Source: Fusarium oxysporum f. sp. lycopersici 4287 (taxonomy: Eukaryota > Ascomycota > Sordariomycetes > Hypocreales > Nectriaceae). Taken from it: a stretch of 64,000 bases of DNA. The notes under the pieces are model-generated. The model did not search any database and had not been told where the DNA came from. It worked only from the letters and a program-made list of their open reading frames with translations. Below, one piece after another: positions 32,752 through 43,909 of this stretch. Position 1 is the first letter of the stretch; every line of letters begins with the position of its first letter. The stretch covers positions 885,467 through 949,466 of the forward strand of contig NC_030996.1 of the NCBI RefSeq assembly GCF_000149955.1. The letters are read 5' to 3'. The translations under genes and the position numbers were made by a program.

Positions 32752-33400
32752 TCGAAGACATACAATATTTGGTCAAGATCCAAGCAACTAAGGAAGTGAT
32801 ATGTGATTGTAGATGCAGCTGGAAACCTTTACAGATGCAAATCTGAGTCAAAACCAAGTTTATGGAAACTTCACTTCCTGGCTTCATCTCGGGTCCTTCT
32901 CACCGCCTCGACGATCTTGAAGTCAAGGGCCAAACAGTGAATATTCCGGTCCGCTCAGAACGGCCCTTCATCCCAATCGCCAGTAAATCAACGGTTGTCG
33001 TTGCCTTGACAGACGCCTCTGACATAGATGGCAGCGGCAGGTCTCAGAATAGCAAGAATTATCACGAAAGTTGCCAAGTTGAGATATCACATACCAGACA
33101 ATTATGCTTCCGGCCCAACGCGGTAAGACAAACTTAGTCGCCAGGACGTTGAACCTGTGCAACCCCAAACGTCTTCGCACGGCTGTGGGACGATTTTGAC
33201 ATGTTGGGACTACCAATATCCTATGGCAAGTGATGTACCTATCGTGAGTTTCAACTCTGCAGCATGACGACTGTCTGAGGAATTCGGGCAGCCTCTCATG
33301 ACTTGTGGTTTTCAGACATTCACAAAGGATGTGGTCGTTGAGAATGGAGGAGAGATGATCTGAAGGACTTAATTTCCTGATTTTGTAAGAGTCTGGATAT
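29430..33400. other. Long gene-free interval
   Basis: About 4 kb without a gene I can support. Many short frames occur on both strands (for example 30071-30403 reverse, Cys-rich, and 31998-32345 forward), none with a domain, a signal peptide or a workable splice pattern. A CAG trinucleotide tract lies near its right end. A GC-rich stretch (29780-29830) with CG-rich repeats such as CGTCGCGACG stands out from the AT-rich surroundings. It could hold non-coding RNA genes or old repeats. Confidence 0.5.
32721..32750. repeat. (CAG)10 microsatellite
   Basis: Ten uninterrupted CAG units. No supported reading frame crosses it: the reverse frame gives a run of Cys and the forward frames soon stop. Probably non-coding and length-variable. 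Confidence 0.9.
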
Positions 33401-33401
33401 C

Positions 33402-33409
33402 TATAAAAA
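33402..33409 (+). promoter_or_regulatory. TATA box of the small secreted protein gene
   Basis: TATAAAAA 121 bp before the start codon, followed by a pyrimidine/CA-rich leader (CACAATCACATTCTTCC type) and a CAAC-ATG start context. This layout is usual for strongly expressed fungal genes. Confidence 0.6.
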
Positions 33410-33529
33410 CCCTCCTTCGTCCCTCCTCATCAGTCCATCTTCAGCATTCACAATCACATTCTTCCATCACAACAATCAAACAATCCCTCAACTCAAGATC
33501 TTTCAGATCCCCCAAACCAAACCATCAAC

Positions 33530-33829
33530 ATGAAGGCCTCACTCATCCTCGCTCTTCCCGCCCTTGCCGTTGCGGCTGCTACCCCTCATCAGGTTGAGGA
33601 GCGACAGCTCCCAACCCTCTTCGATCCTGCCTGTCTTCTCCAGATCGTCGGCATCACCCAATGCCTCCCCGACCTCAGCCTCGACAGCATTATTGGAATT
33701 GTCGACGTCATCGGCTGGTAAGTAAACCGCTACCTGCTTGATTTGAAATCAAAATACTAACTATTCCATAGCCCTCTTCGACTTGCTGGCCAGATCGCTG
33801 CCTGCCTCGACATTCCCGGTACCAAGTAA
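33530..33829 (+). CDS. Small secreted cysteine-containing protein
   Basis: Exons 33530-33717 and 33772-33829 (intron GTAAGT, TACTAAC, TAG) give 81 aa. Signal peptide MKASLILALPALAVAAA, a short propeptide-like stretch ending in EERQ, and a hydrophobic mature part with four Cys (DPACLLQ, ITQCLPD, VIGCPLR, AACLDI). The mature chain is about 55-60 residues, rich in Leu/Ile. The size and four Cys fit small secreted fungal proteins of the effector/surface type; it lacks the eight-Cys pattern of a hydrophobin. The strong TATA box and leader suggest high expression under some condition. Function unknown. Confidence 0.88.
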
Positions 33830-34345
33830 ACGGACTCACAAACAATTATTCACTTCTTGGAGGATGGGTTGACTATTATGTCATGGATAGGAAAAAAAGG
33901 CCTCGCCCAGAATCAGATACTTGAATTGACAATACCTATTGAGGCACAATCTTCTGGTCTTGACACCTGTGAGCTATAATTTTAACTCTACGTGAATGAG
34001 ACGTAAAACAGCCAAAGGATTGACACTTGGCCTCTTAACCGCGATTGATTTGTCCTTGAGTTCAGCTGTATGTAAGTATTTGAATACTTATCAATACTGA
34101 CTCTTGACTCGGAGTTTCTAGATGTAAATATTCATAGTGCACCAAAGGCTTCCACAACTTGGTGGATATAGCATCAGCTTTGGGCGAGGTAGGCTCAAGC
34201 TTATTGGTTGGAATGAATTTGGTTTCGAGCCCCATCACCATGTGGATGGACCTCCTCTCGATTTCATTTCTTACATGACGCCGCCGACTGATCGTGACAA
34301 ACGCAAGAATCGCTAACAGGATAGTGTTTCTGACTCCCAAAGCGC

Positions 34346-35525
34346 TTGCAGAAATTAATCCAAGATGCTGAATCAGGCACTGTATACACGAACCTGGCAA
34401 TAATGGGTGTCCACGATGAAGATGGAGAAAGGCAGTTGAGCGAACCGCCCGCGACGCGCGAGGAATTGATCAGTCTTCTCACTAAGGCCTTTACAGCGCT
34501 TGCAAAGGGCACTGAAAACCCATTGGGCACCGTCGCTTTGAGGATCCACACTGAAGGACGTCCCAAACATCAAATCCAGATCAGAAGTGAAGTCGAAGAG
34601 CGCTCCACGATGAGAAGTACCTGGTAGTGTAGCAACGACACGTTCTTTGTTGCGATGCAGTCATTGGCTGCTGCTAAGCTTCAAATCCAAAGTCTCAATT
34701 TATTTCACGATGCCGACATGAAGCTCTTTGCCTTGGCTGGCGATCAACTCAACCTGATTGTGACTGGGACAGTCCTGATATCGCGCATGTGCTGGCAACC
34801 GTGACACCTCTCAACATCAACATCTCAACGAGGGCCTTTGCCTTCAGAGAACGTGATGATGATTGGCGCGAGGTTGGCGACACGGATTGGCTTGAAAGAG
34901 TCACAGACTGGACAGCGCCGCAAATTCGTGCTGAAGCGGAAAACGAAAGCAATTTCACTGGCCTTGCGAGACTTGTCCAAAAGTGTCCTCGACCTCAAGA
35001 CTTTGCATACCAAGCCCTTGGCATTCCCTTCCCGGTCTTCCTGAGCTGAAAGGTTTCCAGTTTCCCAACTGGAAGATCCTGCAATACGTCTCAGAGCTCC
35101 CCAACCTTCCAAGACTCAATCGGTTGGCTTTACGGTTCCAACTCATGAAGGAGTCGATCGTTCTCAACCTTCTCAAGCGGACTCGGCCTGGAGGACTGTT
35201 CTTAGGAACTATGTGGCTAGACCCCGGAAAGTTTAAGCCTATCTTCGAATTTTGCAGCAGCCTAGAGTCGAACATGCAAAAGCTTGAGGTCAGAGAACCT
35301 ATTTACCAGATGGGTCTAGAGGAGCGAGGCCAAGTTCACTTTCAGCGCCAGCCGTACGATGAGGATGCTGAGTGCTGTGCGCACTTGAGAAGACAGGGTG
35401 AAGGTTTCCGGCGTCCTATTCACTTTCACTTAGATCCGCAGGGATTTGTCGAGGCTGGTACATCGTTTTGTAATTCGTTGCCGGTCAACTCTGAGTTTGA
35501 TAGCAGTCAGGCTCATACATTTTAG
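34346..35525 (+). pseudogene. Frameshifted relic of an unrecognised gene
   Basis: Protein-like stretches follow each other in three frames. Frame 2 runs 34346-34624 (QDAESGTVYTNLA) to a TAG and continues after it (MQSLAAAKLQIQSLNLFHDA). Frame 1 covers about 34745-35030 (DTDWLERVTDW). Frame 3 covers about 35000-35525 (FPNWKILQYVSELPNLPRLN, LDPGKFKPIFEFCSSLE, FRRPIHFHLDP). The change from frame 1 to 3 near 35000-35030 lacks intron signals. Regular leucines suggest an F-box or leucine-rich-repeat type ancestor, but I do not recognise the family. Best read as one decayed gene with at least two frameshifts and a nonsense codon. Confidence 0.6.
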
Positions 35526-35702
35526 TGCGCTCTATTTCATCGGACAAGCCTTTCGATCTGTTTCCATGTACTCGACTTCAGTAGAGATCTCAGTGACCTC
35601 ATACAATTCAGGATCTTGTGATGCAAAATTCGATTTCATAAGCTAACAGGATATCTTAATTCCAAAGTGCTGCATACTGCCCCAAAAGACTTGAGCATCA
35701 AC

Positions 35703-36509
35703 CTAAGCTGCTCTCTTCTTGCCTTCCTCGGCAGCTAACTCAACTCCCTTGACTGTTTCATCGACCTTCGACAGGAAGACGGAGTGCGATGCTTTCGAGT
35801 GAAATTGCACGGCATTCGGACCCAGCATACCTGCCATTTGCTCTTGCACTACGGGGAACAGCGCTTTGTCCTCGTCGCAGAAGAAGTACATGGTCTCGAT
35901 ATCATGCCACGGTTCATATGTCACAGTATCTGTGAAAACACGGCCTGATTGATGCTTGAGCGTCTTCATGGCGCTGTCAAGGGCCTCACCACTTAGGTCA
36001 TGGTAGAAGACTTCCTCTGGTGCGTCTGCGTACACATAATCTCCCTGCTGATGGTTAAAATGGTCTCCGCTCTCGCGAGAATGCTTGAGCTTGCTTACCT
36101 TGGGGTTCATCCAGGGCAGGAATTGGCCGCCGAGCATTTGCTTGATGCTCAGGCCGAGAGGCGTTACGAACGCAGCTAGGTACACAAACATGATGACACC
36201 ACCGGGAAGACCTTGTTCCTTGCGCTGGCGGTATCCAAGCCCCTTCACGGCATTGGCACCGACCAAACCACCATACGAGTGAACGACAAGGACAATCTGT
36301 TCTCCTTTATCGGCTAGACGCTGAAGGACCGTTCGGACAGCATCGGCATCATCATCAAGACCCTTGGTGGGAGGTTCAGCTCCTACAGATGGATACTCAA
36401 CCGCTTCGGTTGTCCATCCTCGGCTGTGAAGGGCCTCGCGAATGGGGTCAAAGCAAGAAGCCAGGTGCCAGGCGCCTGGGGCAAATACAACGGTAGGATT
36501 GGAAGACAT
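35703..36509 (-). CDS. Alpha/beta-hydrolase, plant esterase / methylketone-synthase-like
   Basis: Single exon, 268 aa from the ATG at 36509; the few residues upstream in frame start at a TTG and are not used. VVFAPGAWHLASCFDPI at the N-terminus and the nucleophile elbow VVHSYGG (S78) are hallmarks of the group that includes plant methyl-salicylate/methyl-jasmonate esterases and fungal relatives; the acid in FFCDEDKALFP and the His in ASHSVFLSKVDE complete the triad. Divergent from the salicylate-hydroxylase-type gene (787 bp between starts), so it may release a free aromatic acid for it. That coupling is inference. No signal peptide. Confidence 0.88.
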   Translation of the reverse strand: MSSNPTVVFAPGAWHLASCFDPIREALHSRGWTTEAVEYPSVGAEPPTKGLDDDADAVRTVLQRLADKGEQIVLVVHSYGGLVGANAVKGLGYRQRKEQGLPGGVIMFVYLAAFVTPLGLSIKQMLGGQFLPWMNPKVSKLKHSRESGDHFNHQQGDYVYADAPEEVFYHDLSGEALDSAMKTLKHQSGRVFTDTVTYEPWHDIETMYFFCDEDKALFPVVQEQMAGMLGPNAVQFHSKASHSVFLSKVDETVKGVELAAEEGKKRAA

Positions 36510-37296
36510 CTCGGAAAGCAAGTTCAGATAATGTAGTAGAATCTGGGGTAAGCCAGGTTGTTATTGGGACTGCTTTTATACACATGGGCTATCGAACTAA
36601 TGCATCTTTGGGGTATAGCCAAACCCTTTCCCCCCGTGGGGTACACGTCTCTCGAATGCCGGATCTAGGTGTTTGAGATCTGCTGCAACCTACCATTTCT
36701 GTATTAGATATTTTCTTTGCAGCTCTTTTCTGCGCCTTCAAAGCTTGTGGTTGGCTGTAAATGGAGCTTAGTTGGCTTTCATTCTTTAGCTTCGACTTTG
36801 CGCCTTTAAAACATGACAATACCCTCCTCTGATAGGTCGAACACGCCAAATATCTCCAAGAACCCTTCATGAAACCCAGCATCCGAAGCTGATAGTGGCC
36901 ACGTGCCGTTTCCCCAGCTTGAAACTCAGTCGGCATCTAAAGAATATGCGGCTTATTTTGATCTAGAAGATCGACTCAGAAACTACCGAGTCAGTCTCCG
37001 CGGAAGCAACGTGGAGATCTTCCCCGCAAAGGAGGCCCCGAGCTCAGACTCCAAATGCGTCGGAAAGCAGCGAGTGGGGATCGGAAGCCGGGTGTTCCCC
37101 AACTTCTTGGCTGTTTCTTGGTTTTTTGGTCTGGAAGAGTCGGATGCGTCTATGACGGCAGAATGGGGACTAACTAGCTTTACGGAGTGAGCAAAAGTAT
37201 CTTCACTCCTTATTATTAAAGACCAAGAACTACTCGCGGCCTGGTGTCAATTGCTTCAATCAGATTTCTTTCTTTAATCATCATTTACTAATCAAC
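36510..37296. promoter_or_regulatory. Shared divergent promoter of hydrolase and monooxygenase
   Basis: 787 bp without a supported gene. It holds the palindrome TCCGCGGA (36997-37004), GC-rich against its AT-rich flanks, roughly 300 bp before the monooxygenase start. A Zn2Cys6 site is possible but the short motif recurs elsewhere in the window. Confidence 0.3.
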
Positions 37297-38680
37297 ATGG
37301 CTATCTCGTCAAACACTACGAAGCCATTCGACATAGCCATTGTCGGCGGTGGTATTGCCGGTCTGACTTTGGCTATCGCCCTTCACCATCGCAATGTCCC
37401 CGTTATGCTCTATGAGCGAGCCGACAATTTCCACGAGATCGGCGCAGGTGTCTCATTCACTCCTAATGCTGTGCAAGCGATGAAGATGTGCCATCCTGGT
37501 GTACACGATGCTTTTCTCAAAGTCTGCACCTGGAATGGCTGGGAGTCTAAGCGCAAGACCTGGTTTGACTTCCTAGACGGCACCACCGAAGATGATAAGG
37601 TGGCTTTCAGCATCAAGACTCCTCTCGGCCAGAACGGTGTTCACAGAGCTCAATTCCTCAACGAGCTTATTCACCTTCTACCTTCAGACAAGGTGCAATT
37701 TAACAAGCACATTGATAACGCAGTGGAAGAGCCCAATGGTAAGGTTCGCATGAGCTTTTCCGATGGCACAACGGCATATGCCGATGCTCTGATTGGTTGT
37801 GATGGTATCGGATCTCGCGTCCGTAGAATCCTTTTTGGAGAGAATCACCCATGTGCCAGGCCTCGGTACTCTCACAAGTATGCCTATCGTGGTCTCATTC
37901 CCATGGACAAGGCCATTAAGGCTGTTGGTGAGGAGAGAGCGCGAAACGCATGCATGCACGTAAGTTGATGGCCCGTTTACTTGGCTAGACATGATATTGA
38001 TAAGCCTCAGATGGGACAAGATGGCCATGTCTTGACCTTCCAAGTCAACCACGGCGAGAAGCTCAACGTCGTTGCGTTCCGCACAGATCCGAACGAGTGG
38101 AGTGATCCTACAAAGCTCACCAAGACAGCGCATCGCCAGGACGCTTTGGACGACTTCAAGGGTTACAACAGCACCGTGACAAACCTTTTGAAGCTAACAG
38201 AAGAAACTCTCAGTGTGGTATGTCCAACACTATGCATCTGTAACGACCAAATACTAATATTCGCAGTGGGCCATCTTCGACCTTGGTGACAACCCCGTCC
38301 CATCGTTTTATAAAGGCAGAATAGCTATCCTCGGCGACGCCGCCCACGCCACAAGTCCCCACCACGGTGCCGGAGCTGGTTTCTGTATAGAAGATAGCGC
38401 AGTCATGGCAGAGATTCTCGCCGATGAGCGTGTGCAGAGTCTGCCAGATATTGAGGCTGCATTTGCCGCTTATGATGAGTCGAGGAGAGAGAGGGGCCAA
38501 TGGCTTGTCGATAGCAGTAGGTTTGTTGGAAATGCGTATGAGTGGAGGGCGAAGGGTGTTGGAAAGGATATTCCCAAGATTGAGCAGGAAATCAACGAGC
38601 GAATTGGCGTGATTTCTAACATTGATCTTGCGAAATCATGTGAGATGGCGAGGGAGTTGTTGAACAAGAAGCGAGCTTAG
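37297..38680 (+). CDS. FAD-dependent monooxygenase, salicylate-hydroxylase type
   Basis: Exons 37297-37959, 38011-38217 and 38267-38680 give 427 aa, normal for the family. Rossmann FAD motif IVGGGIAGLTLAIALHHR (residues 14-31), the EIGAGVSFTPNAVQAM block, the DG-type motif LIGCDGIGSRVRRILFG, and the second FAD motif ILGDAAHATSPHHGAGAGF. These group A flavoprotein hydroxylases use NAD(P)H and O2 to hydroxylate, often decarboxylating, an aromatic acid; salicylate to catechol is the classic reaction. The intradiol dioxygenase at 8981 could take catechol further, though it is 27 kb away. Substrate is inference. Confidence 0.92.
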
Positions 38681-38689
38681 ACGTATACC

Positions 38690-39727
38690 TCTCAAATTCA
38701 AATAACTTTACACAAGGGACAATATTTCTTCCAGTCTGATACACTATATATCCACCAACAAAAATCGCATACTTCTTCGTATTCAAGGTCCTCTGTTGAT
38801 AGGCCTCATCTTTATTGGAATCAGATATATCATTGAATCCTAGCTGCACAATGCCATCTACGAGCAAAGATGTTAATGAGTGAGCGGAACCTTCATCGTG
38901 GGGGACTTACTTATCTTCATGCCGCCATCTTTCAATCTCGGTCATCGTAGTAATATCAAAGTCATGTCCTCCGAGCTTGTCAGATCCCTTCTCATCCTTA
39001 TAGTCTCTGAGCTTAAAACCTGTCAACTCTTCTTTCTGAAAGTAACAGCAAGAGTACTTACCCGGCTTTGCCAGTCGACATTCTCCCATTTGTCCATCCA
39101 CCCAGCCGGGCTACCTCGAATGCTTTTGATCTGTCTATAATCTTTCTCAAAGTCGTGAGAACTGTAAATTTGACGTTGGATTCTTCAGCAAGGTCAACAA
39201 CCTTGCATATCCAAGACAAACTCTCGTCGTAGATGCTGAAAAAGGAGACGCCGCCACAGAACACGTCGAGCCTCCATCGGATAAATGTGAAAAGCACGGA
39301 ACCGAGGTTGCGGATCTCTGAGTTGGGCATGAATACATCCTGCTTTTTCCAGAGCATCAATGGTAGCGAGGACTAGGCTGCCTACGATTTCGTCCCTCGC
39401 TCGCTTTGATTCTTAATGCTTGACAACTGGGACTGTCAGAAAGAACAACATATTCTTGGCACAGCATCATGACTTACTATTGAAGTCGAGCTGACCACGC
39501 TGGAGAATCATAGCAACCCCTTCAACTTCCGGCCAGAAATCACGATAACTGGAAGTAGGCTGGAAGACAGAGTCAAACTGGGCAACCTGCGAGCTAGTTG
39601 GTCAGGTTTGGAAGGGCTGTATGATATAAAGAATATCTACAATGTTCTCAAATGCCTCAAATACACCGTAAACGCCAATGTAGTTGCGGTGGAGGGGGGG
39701 AAGTGGTCCTGGATGCGCTTGCAACAT
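38690..39727 (-). pseudogene. Probable relic of a multi-exon gene, family not recognised
   Basis: Reading the minus strand, protein-like pieces follow each other with plausible introns: MLQAHPGPLPPLHRN then VYGVFEAFENI from 39727; after an intron, FDSVFQPTSSYRDFWPEVEG; then a GTAAGT donor near 39480; a block LGSVLFTFIRWRLDVFCGG (about 39310-39250); SPAGWMDKWENVDWQSR joined over GTAAGT..CAG to KEELTGFKLRDYKDE (about 39115-39000); and a last piece from 38840. Between 39460 and 39130 the pieces are in clashing frames and I could not make one open frame. The order suggests one gene that has decayed or that I have mis-spliced. Function unknown. Confidence 0.4.
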
Positions 39728-39808
39728 TCTTGCTACCACCACTTAAAGCGATCTACACCACGCATGGTGAAGACACAAGGCCAGTTCGGATGAAGTGATG
39801 TAAGCTTA

Positions 39809-40372
39809 TTAAAAAGGCTTTTCATCATTCTCGTTCCCAGTATTGTTCGCAGTCTCGCCATCTCCCTCTTCCTCATCGTCATCCTCAAACTCGCCACAAA
39901 ATTTACCGTCTTCATCCGCAGGAATAGGCAGACACATAAAGTCCCAGTCATCGGCACCTTCATCATCAGAGACACTATCATCCTGCTTCATAGCCTCATC
40001 TCTCATCTTCCAGCCTTCGTCAGAGGTCTTGAGGGCCTCCTTGTAGGCATCGAGCCAAGGGTCATGATCTTCCCACCACCGACGACTCCTAAAGGTTATT
40101 TCATAATCAGGGGTTCCGTCGAGGCTGATCAATGGATCAAATTCGGAAAGAAAATGAAGAGGGTTTCTTCCGTGGGCGCACTTCAGTTTCGCCCAGAAGC
40201 ACTCCTTGGGCAGGTCTTCAGGGATCATCACCCCCCCTTTGGGGCCCCGAAGAATGCGACGCTTACGAGAGCCTTTGCGAACTTGAGAACTTTCCGCTTG
40301 TTGCTCTCGGGGAGCTTCATTGGTTCGGGCGCTTTTCGACGCCGGCTGGTCGTCGTGAGCCCCATCACCCAA
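39809..40372 (-). CDS. Hypothetical acidic protein, start uncertain
   Basis: Open frame of 187 codons, but its first codon is TTG directly after a stop. The first in-frame ATG is at 40228, giving 139 aa. The part before that ATG is basic and protein-like (QVRKGSRKRRILRGPKGG), suggesting a lost start or an unseen upstream exon. The C-terminus is strongly acidic (a run of Asp/Glu between CGEF and GDGE). No domain recognised. It sits among relics, so it may be a decayed gene. Confidence 0.35.
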   Translation of the reverse strand: MGDGAHDDQPASKSARTNEAPREQQAESSQVRKGSRKRRILRGPKGGVMIPEDLPKECFWAKLKCAHGRNPLHFLSEFDPLISLDGTPDYEITFRSRRWWEDHDPWLDAYKEALKTSDEGWKMRDEAMKQDDSVSDDEGADDWDFMCLPIPADEDGKFCGEFEDDDEEEGDGETANNTGNENDEKPF

Positions 40373-40867
40373 TTAAAGATGCCACCCAGAAGCTCAAGAG
40401 AAGGTCAGATTAAACGCCCTCACGATGACGACAAGAAGAGGATGGCTGTTGTGAGCGGTAGGGATTGAGAACATTAAATTTAGTATGCACTTAATTTCTT
40501 GAAAGTATTTAATGCATTTGCGGTGTCCTCTGGATGGTAACTTCGCGCGATTGAAATGAGTTGTTCCTAAATTTAGATTGCACTCAATGGAGGCGACCAT
40601 GTCTAAGTAATCTCTCATTGTCTGTTTGCTTGGACTTCTCGAACATCAAACATCAAAGTTCCAATAGGATACCATATGAATTTAGAGCCATTAGCCTGTA
40701 AGTTATTGTCTCAATTAATTCGCTTAAACGAGTAACTGTCCTTTAAATCCTCTGCGACAAGCCATTTATGGGACGACCTGTCGCGACAGCGTCACCTCAT
40801 TAATTTCAGCATTACACTCAGTGTCTCCATTGCTCGACTATGTCAGGTTAAACATTAATGCTTGGAT

Positions 40868-40925
40868 TCATAGCTTGGATTTGGGGTTCTTACCCTCAAC
40901 ACCAAGTGCCTCGGCCTCCTGAATT
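40868..40925 (-). pseudogene. Stranded 3' end of the reductase gene, cut off by the hAT insertion
   Basis: Read on the minus strand from the target duplication, this piece continues the reductase frame (Q-E-A-E-A-L-G-V-E-G-K and on to a TGA at 40870-40868). It is the original C-terminus of the gene at 43910-45129, now 3 kb away behind the transposon. The frame closes without any change when the element and one target copy are ignored. Confidence 0.85.
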
Positions 40926-41105
40926 CAAGGGTCGGAACCACTACATCCACTCCACTTTGGGACCAAGTAGAGTGGATGTGCGATTTTTAGGCAATTACAT
41001 AGTGGATGTAGCACATATTCGACCGGGGTGGAATGGATGTACACACGTGGATTTATAAGTGTATTTATAGTGGATCTTTGAGGCTATTCACAACCTCCTC
41101 GGTGC

Positions 41106-43581
41106 CTATTCAGCCTCACTTTCAGAGGTTGACACTGACTCCTCAGCCTGTTGCTGCTGTGTTGAATCGTCAACCTCGCTGGCGCTGTCCTCGCCCTCCA
41201 ATAGCCATTTTGACTCAGCAAGCGCCAGCTCCTCGTCGCTTAGAGTCCCACAACCGCCATCCAGCTTACTTTCAAGGTGCGACTTAAGCAATGGATCCAG
41301 GTCCTTGATAAGGCCAGCACGGTACCAAGAGCGTAAAACCTGACAAATGGCGATAATCTCAGCATCCAGGTTCGTACGCAACCCCGAGACCATCTTGCCA
41401 GCAGCTGAAAATAACCTCTCACACTCGGCTGACATCGGCTGGATCGTCAGGAAGTCCAATGCCATCCTGGATAACCGAGGATATCTGCCTTGCTTAGTGA
41501 TCCAGTAACCGATTGGATCACGAACGTTGCCGTCGCTGGCCTCACGATCCGTCTGCCACGCTTGGTACTCGTCGACAACAATAGCTGCTGCGTAGGGTGG
41601 TATTGAGCTTGGCAGACGACTGTTCTTCTCGAAGGGGTTGAAAAACCGAGGTCTTTTTGCCGGTGGCTCGTCGTCGCCTCTGCTGCTGCTGGTTCTAACC
41701 TCGAGATGAGCGTAATCGGACAGCCAGACGTCGGCAACCATCTCTTTTGCCTTCTCGACCCAACTAGGCTTATGAGCCCACGTTTCATCAAACCAGTCCC
41801 AACGATAAGCTGGATGCAGTGCCATAGCCGTATAGTAGATGGGCGTCTCGTCCAGCCGCCGATAATATTCATCCAGCTTATCCCAAGCAAGGTTGATTCC
41901 AATGCGGAAGTGCTCTGCATCAGGAAAGTCAGCAGCAAGCTGCTTATATTCTTCCAGTGTGTTAAGCAGCAACTCATAGCCAAGCACCACGTCCCAGATA
42001 TTACCATAGGAGCCAGTCCAGCCTTGCTTACGTCTGCGGATGTGTCCATCACCCTCAAGCGTCTTCACCACGGTCTCAAAAACAGTCAGAATAGCCTCCA
42101 AATGGTAAAGAACCTCCCAGTCTTTGTCCGTTAGCTGATTCTCGTCTCGGAGGATGCGTGGTTTTTTCGCCAACTTGGCTTGTGTCACTTGGCCAGTCTT
42201 TTTAGACCGATTTTCGTCCTCCCATTGCGCTTTATACTTGATCAGTAAGAGTTCGATAGAGGTTTTCAACCGTAGAGCCCTGCGGATCATGTAGAGTTGT
42301 GACAGCCAGCGCGTGTCGTTATCGATAATTAGCTTCAGTGGTTTCTTCGATCGGAGTTTAAGGGTGGTGGCGCGATTAATTTCGTCCTGTTAGATATACC
42401 GAATTAGTATGAGACGAATAGGACTTAGTAAAACCGCTTACCCTCTGGACCTCCTTGAATAAGTAAATCAGCCGATGGCTAATACGCACATCAACTACGA
42501 TATTGTGCAACTTGCCAACTGGTCCTCTTTTGCGCCATCGACCGTATTCAGTATCAGATAACGCTTCTGCGCCTGATAATTGCTGCTCGAACGCGTCGGC
42601 GTTTTTTCCAAATAAGAGCGCCTTGGCTGACAAGTTAATTGTGTGGCCAAAACAGCGTCCTCGGCGTAGCCGGCCATCGAACCCTAGTTCAGCACCAATG
42701 ACCTCCATTGCAGTATCGTTGTTTTCAGCATTGTCAAGCGTGAAATAGCCAATCTTCTCTGGACTCACGCCAAGAGTGTGTAGGACGTCGAGAACCTCCC
42801 CACCGATCGTTGAGCCAAAGTGACGATGAGCCTCTGGAACCCCAATCATGATTTTGCATGGCCGATTCTTCTCGTCTCTGAAAAAACAAGCAATGCCGTA
42901 TAGGGCAAGCTTATTTCGAGACGTCCAGCCATCAAATGAGATATGAAGCGCTCCAGGGGAGTCCCTCAACACCTCGATAACCTTCTGCTTGTGGCGGTTG
43001 TACTCTTGAATGATCTTATATCGGACAGCGGTGGCACTCAAGTTGGCGTGTTGGATCGAAACGGAGGGGTTCAAATAGCCGAAAATTTCTCGGAGGATGG
43101 GGTTCTCGGCGAAGGAAAATGACTGGTTGCTACTGACGATTAACTCGACTAGCAGACGCTGAAAGTGTTGCTTATCAAAGCGTGAGATGAAGCTATTCGC
43201 GATATTCTGTTCCGTAGGCTTGTTGACGTCCAGTTTCAAAACAGAGGCAATAGTCGGCTGGTTCGATTTCAGTACGCATTCGGATTTCAGCTGTGCTGTG
43301 CTCTTTTTCTCTCCCTCTGGTGCTGGTGTTTTGTGTTCACGCCATAGATGATTTGCCGCGTTCTGGAGACCTGAAGAGGTAAAACTCGCGATGATGGGAC
43401 GATTTCCGAGGATACAGTCCTTGCAAGCCCATTTGCGTAAGCCATGACGTTGAATATCGTAGCCAAAGTCCCACAGCCAAGAGCTAGTATCACGAGCGCG
43501 TTCTGACCAAGCCCAGCCTCTGAAATGGCGAAAAAGACGGTCTTCGAGGTGCTGCTGTTGGCCTGGCTGGGTGGCTGACAT
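41106..43581 (-). CDS. hAT-family transposase
   Basis: Exons 43581-42442 and 42386-41106 (intron GTAAGC..CAG) give 806 aa. The start is ATG 43581; 24 residues upstream in frame come from a poly(A) tract. An N-terminal BED-type zinc finger (WACKDCILG then NAANHLWREH) binds the subterminal repeats. The RNase H-like catalytic core has likely acidic residues in HISFDGWTS, TLDNAENND and MSAECERLFS, the D-D-E pattern known from the hAT family; the last lies in the C-terminal dimerisation region (FLTIQPMSAECERLFSAAGK). A Gln/Glu/Ser-rich tail ends the protein. No frameshift or stop. Confidence 0.93.
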
Positions 43582-43587
43582 CGTCAA

Positions 43588-43608
43588 AAAAAAAAAAAAA
43601 AAAAAAAG
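43588..43608. repeat. Poly(A) tract in the transposon
   Basis: About 21-22 consecutive A just upstream of the transposase start (poly-T on the gene strand). Likely part of its promoter; such tracts vary in length between copies. Confidence 0.75.
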
Positions 43609-43909
43609 AAATTGGCAAAAACAACAGCAGGAAATCTTAGAAAACGCGCTCAATAGGGGTAGTGTCTCGTATAATGCTATAAGATTAGCTGTAGGGGTGA
43701 TGGATCTCGGCTAACTTGGGTCCAGCTACCTCGATTTAATAGGCAATTATATACCAAAATAAGTACTATGAACCGTACAGGGTCAGGGAATATCCCACGG
43801 TACCTAAATCCACCTAAATCCACTCCACTACATCCACTTTCAGGTCCAAGTGTAGTGGATTGTTACGTAATCTGAGCGCCGACGAGTGGATGTAATAGAG
43901 ATGGACCAC

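Noticed and set aside
32540..32887. Reverse frame with a run of Cys over the CAG tract
   Set aside because: A poly-Cys run from a microsatellite, no other protein features.
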